Source of the DNA: Elusimicrobiota bacterium
GTDB lineage: Bacteria > Elusimicrobiota > Elusimicrobia > Elusimicrobiales > Elusimicrobiaceae
Reading direction: 5' to 3'
Assembly (NCBI GenBank): GCA_031271365.1
Contig: JAISVV010000151.1
Span: forward strand, 1-6,455
Length of the DNA: 6,455 nt
Positions 4,826-6,455 of this stretch are shown in pieces. The notes under the pieces are model-generated. The model was not told where the DNA came from, searched no databases, and saw nothing but the letters and a program-made list of their open reading frames with translations. The position numbers and the translations under genes are program-made. Within the stretch, counting starts at the first letter, position 1. Each line of letters starts with the position of its first letter.

Positions 4826-6455
4826 TTAGGCGGCGCGGCACAACGCGCTTATGGCAAGCAGCAGTTTTTGCGCGGCTTCCACGGGGTTTTGCGCGGCGTG
4901 GCGGATTTTAACGCCGTCGCCGTTTGGCGCGGGGATAAATTCTATTTTGCCGCTAAAGCGCGCCAGCAGGGCCTCGAGCATTTGCTGCGGGATTTTAAAG
5001 GCGCGGTTGAAGTAGAACTCCGTGCCGTCCCGCCCGCCTTCGACGTGGCGGATATTTAATTCGCCCGCGTCTTGAGATATTTGCATAATCTGCGCCAGGT
5101 TTAAAAGTTCCGCCGGCGCGGGGCCGCTTAGGTTTTCCATATTGCGGATAATGGCGGCTTTGCCCTCTTTATCCGCGGCCATCAGCTCTTTATAATAGCG
5201 CAGGCGCTCGCTGTCGGAGGGCATATAATCGGGCGGTATATAAGCGGGCGTTTTTAAATTGGCTGTTGCAAGCATTTGTTTTTTAACCGGCTCGCCTTTA
5301 AGTTTTTTGACTTCGGCGGCCACCAAATCGCAGTATAAAGAGAGGCCCACGGCATTGGCGCAGCCGTGCTGGCGTATGCCCAAAAGCTCGCCGCCGCCGC
5401 GTATTTCCAAGTCGCGCAGGGCAAGTTTAAAGCCGCTGCCAAGCTCGCTAAACTCCATTATCGCGCTTAGGCGTTTTTGCGCGTCGTCGTTGGGGCTTTT
5501 TTGCTTTTTCTTGGTTGGTATTTTGCCGTAGAAGGTATCAAGGCCGTAAAAGTCTTCTTCTTTCTTTTTTGTTAACCAGTCGGGGTGCAGCAGGTAGCAA
5601 ATGGCTTTGGTGTCGCCGCGGCCTATCCTGCCGCGCAACTGGTAAAGCTGGGCAAGGCCGAAGTCCTGCGCGTTTTCTATAATAAGCGTGTTGGCGTTGG
5701 TTACGTCAAGGCCGCTTTCTATTATGGCGGAGGCTAAAAGCATATCAAACTTTTTATTGTAAAAATCCCACAGGGTTTCTTCTAATTTTTGCTCGTCCAT
5801 CTGGCCGTGCGCGGCGCAGATTTTAACTTCCGGCAGCATGGCTTGCAGTTTTAATAATTTTTCCTGCATGGTTTGCACGCGGTTGTAGACGTAGAATATC
5901 TGCCCGCCGCGGGCCAGCTCTTCGCGCACGGCGTCGGCCACGATTTCGTCGTTATAAGGCAGCACGCGGGTTTTTATGGGCATACGGCCCTGCGGCGCGG
6001 TTTCTATTATAGACATATCGCGCAGGCTTGAGAGAGACTGGTTTAAAGTGCGCGGTATCGGCGTGGCCGAAAGCATTAAAGTGTGCACGCCGAAGCTTTT
6101 GGCCTTAATTTTTTCTTTCTGTTTAACGCCGAAGCGGTGCTCTTCGTCTATAATACAAAGGCCCAGGTTTTTAAAGCTGACGTCTTTTGAAAGCAGCCTG
6201 TGCGTGCCTATGGCGATGTCGACATTGCCTTCTTTTATTTTTTTGACAACGGCCTGCTGCTCTTTTTTATTTTGAAAGCGGCTTAGCATTTCTATTTTAA
6301 CCGGATATCCGGCAAAACGCTGGCTGAAGGTTTTGTAATGCTGCGCGGCAAGCACCGTTGTGGGCACTAAAACCAAAACCTGCGCGCCGCTTAAAACGGC
6401 TTTTAGGGCCGCGCGCATGGCAACCTCCGTTTTGCCGAAGCCCACGTCGCCGATG
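4826..6455 (-). CDS. mfd: Transcription-repair coupling factor Mfd, C-terminal half (N-terminus outside window)
   Basis: The frame is open to the right edge and reads IGDVGFGKTEVAM there, the Mfd Walker A region, so the GTG within it is not the start. About 543 residues are present. Counting from that GTG as residue 1, helicase motifs follow in order: THRLL (81-85), DEEH (100-103), SATPIPRTL (126-134), AAHGQM (211-216), ESGLDVTNANTLIIE (243-257) and QLRGRIGR (269-276). Next come EFSELGSGFKLALRDLEIRG (331-350), the relay-helix region typical of Mfd/RecG, and a C-terminal TRCF domain with IPPDYMPSDSERLRYYKEL. Mfd is a cytoplasmic DNA translocase that removes stalled RNA polymerase and recruits UvrA; its UvrB-like and RNA-polymerase-binding domains would lie outside the window. 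Unusually, about 32 residues (288-319), Lys-rich, separate YLLH from DAQKRL, where I expect roughly 10. The C-terminus ends 17 bases before the lipoprotein gene, which suggests an operon. Confidence 0.96.
   Translation of the reverse strand, partial: IGDVGFGKTEVAMRAALKAVLSGAQVLVLVPTTVLAAQHYKTFSQRFAGYPVKIEMLSRFQNKKEQQAVVKKIKEGNVDIAIGTHRLLSKDVSFKNLGLCIIDEEHRFGVKQKEKIKAKSFGVHTLMLSATPIPRTLNQSLSSLRDMSIIETAPQGRMPIKTRVLPYNDEIVADAVREELARGGQIFYVYNRVQTMQEKLLKLQAMLPEVKICAAHGQMDEQKLEETLWDFYNKKFDMLLASAIIESGLDVTNANTLIIENAQDFGLAQLYQLRGRIGRGDTKAICYLLHPDWLTKKKEEDFYGLDTFYGKIPTKKKQKSPNDDAQKRLSAIMEFSELGSGFKLALRDLEIRGGGELLGIRQHGCANAVGLSLYCDLVAAEVKKLKGEPVKKQMLATANLKTPAYIPPDYMPSDSERLRYYKELMAADKEGKAAIIRNMENLSGPAPAELLNLAQIMQISQDAGELNIRHVEGGRDGTEFYFNRAFKIPQQMLEALLARFSGKIEFIPAPNGDGVKIRHAAQNPVEAAQKLLLAISALCRAA

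Noticed and set aside
1..6455. A new defence, mobile or RNA-based system
   Set aside because: All long conserved frames match housekeeping families. I saw no transposase, integrase, CRISPR-like repeat array, tRNA or rRNA pattern, or reverse transcriptase motif.

Overview
The window reads as ordinary chromosomal sequence from a diderm (Gram-negative-type) bacterium. Signs of this are an outer-membrane beta-barrel C-terminus, two exported SurA/PrsA-type folding factors (one with a lipoprotein signal) and a housekeeping core (mfd, pdxA, comFC-like). Base composition is mixed: GC-rich codons such as GCG, CGC and GGC alternate with AT-rich runs. I cannot fix the phylum from sequence alone. The gene set and the SprA-like flavour of the barrel would fit Elusimicrobiota or another deep-branching diderm group, but that is an inference with low confidence.

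Layout. Positions 3-899 (+) hold the C-terminal part of a large outer-membrane beta-barrel protein whose start lies left of the window. Three bases later a ComFC/GntX-type phosphoribosyltransferase-fold protein (903-1640, +) begins, so the two form a tight plus-strand pair. A 153-base gap (1641-1793) separates this pair from a convergent minus-strand cluster. Read in its own direction, that cluster is: mfd (from the right edge to 4826), a PrsA-like parvulin lipoprotein broken by a one-base frameshift (4808-3967), a second SurA-like periplasmic protein (3980-2811), a strong hairpin terminator (2768-2799), then pdxA (2690-1794) with its own weaker terminator (1746-1765).

How the genes fit together. 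Mfd links stalled RNA polymerase to nucleotide excision repair. The two SurA/PrsA-like proteins would chaperone outer-membrane or surface proteins such as the barrel encoded nearby. PdxA acts in pyridoxal-phosphate synthesis. The surA-to-pdxA order also occurs in the E. coli lptD-surA-pdxA-ksgA operon, and mfd next to SurA/PpiC genes is, as I recall, seen in several other Gram-negative lineages. This is therefore old housekeeping synteny, not an accessory island.

The points most worth a second look are the frameshift in the lipoprotein chaperone, the split of catalytic histidines between the two parvulin paralogs, the altered active-site residues of PdxA, and a lysine-rich insertion in Mfd. 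I found no mobile element, CRISPR array, RNA gene or convincing new defence or metabolic system. No gene-free stretch exceeds 300 bases.
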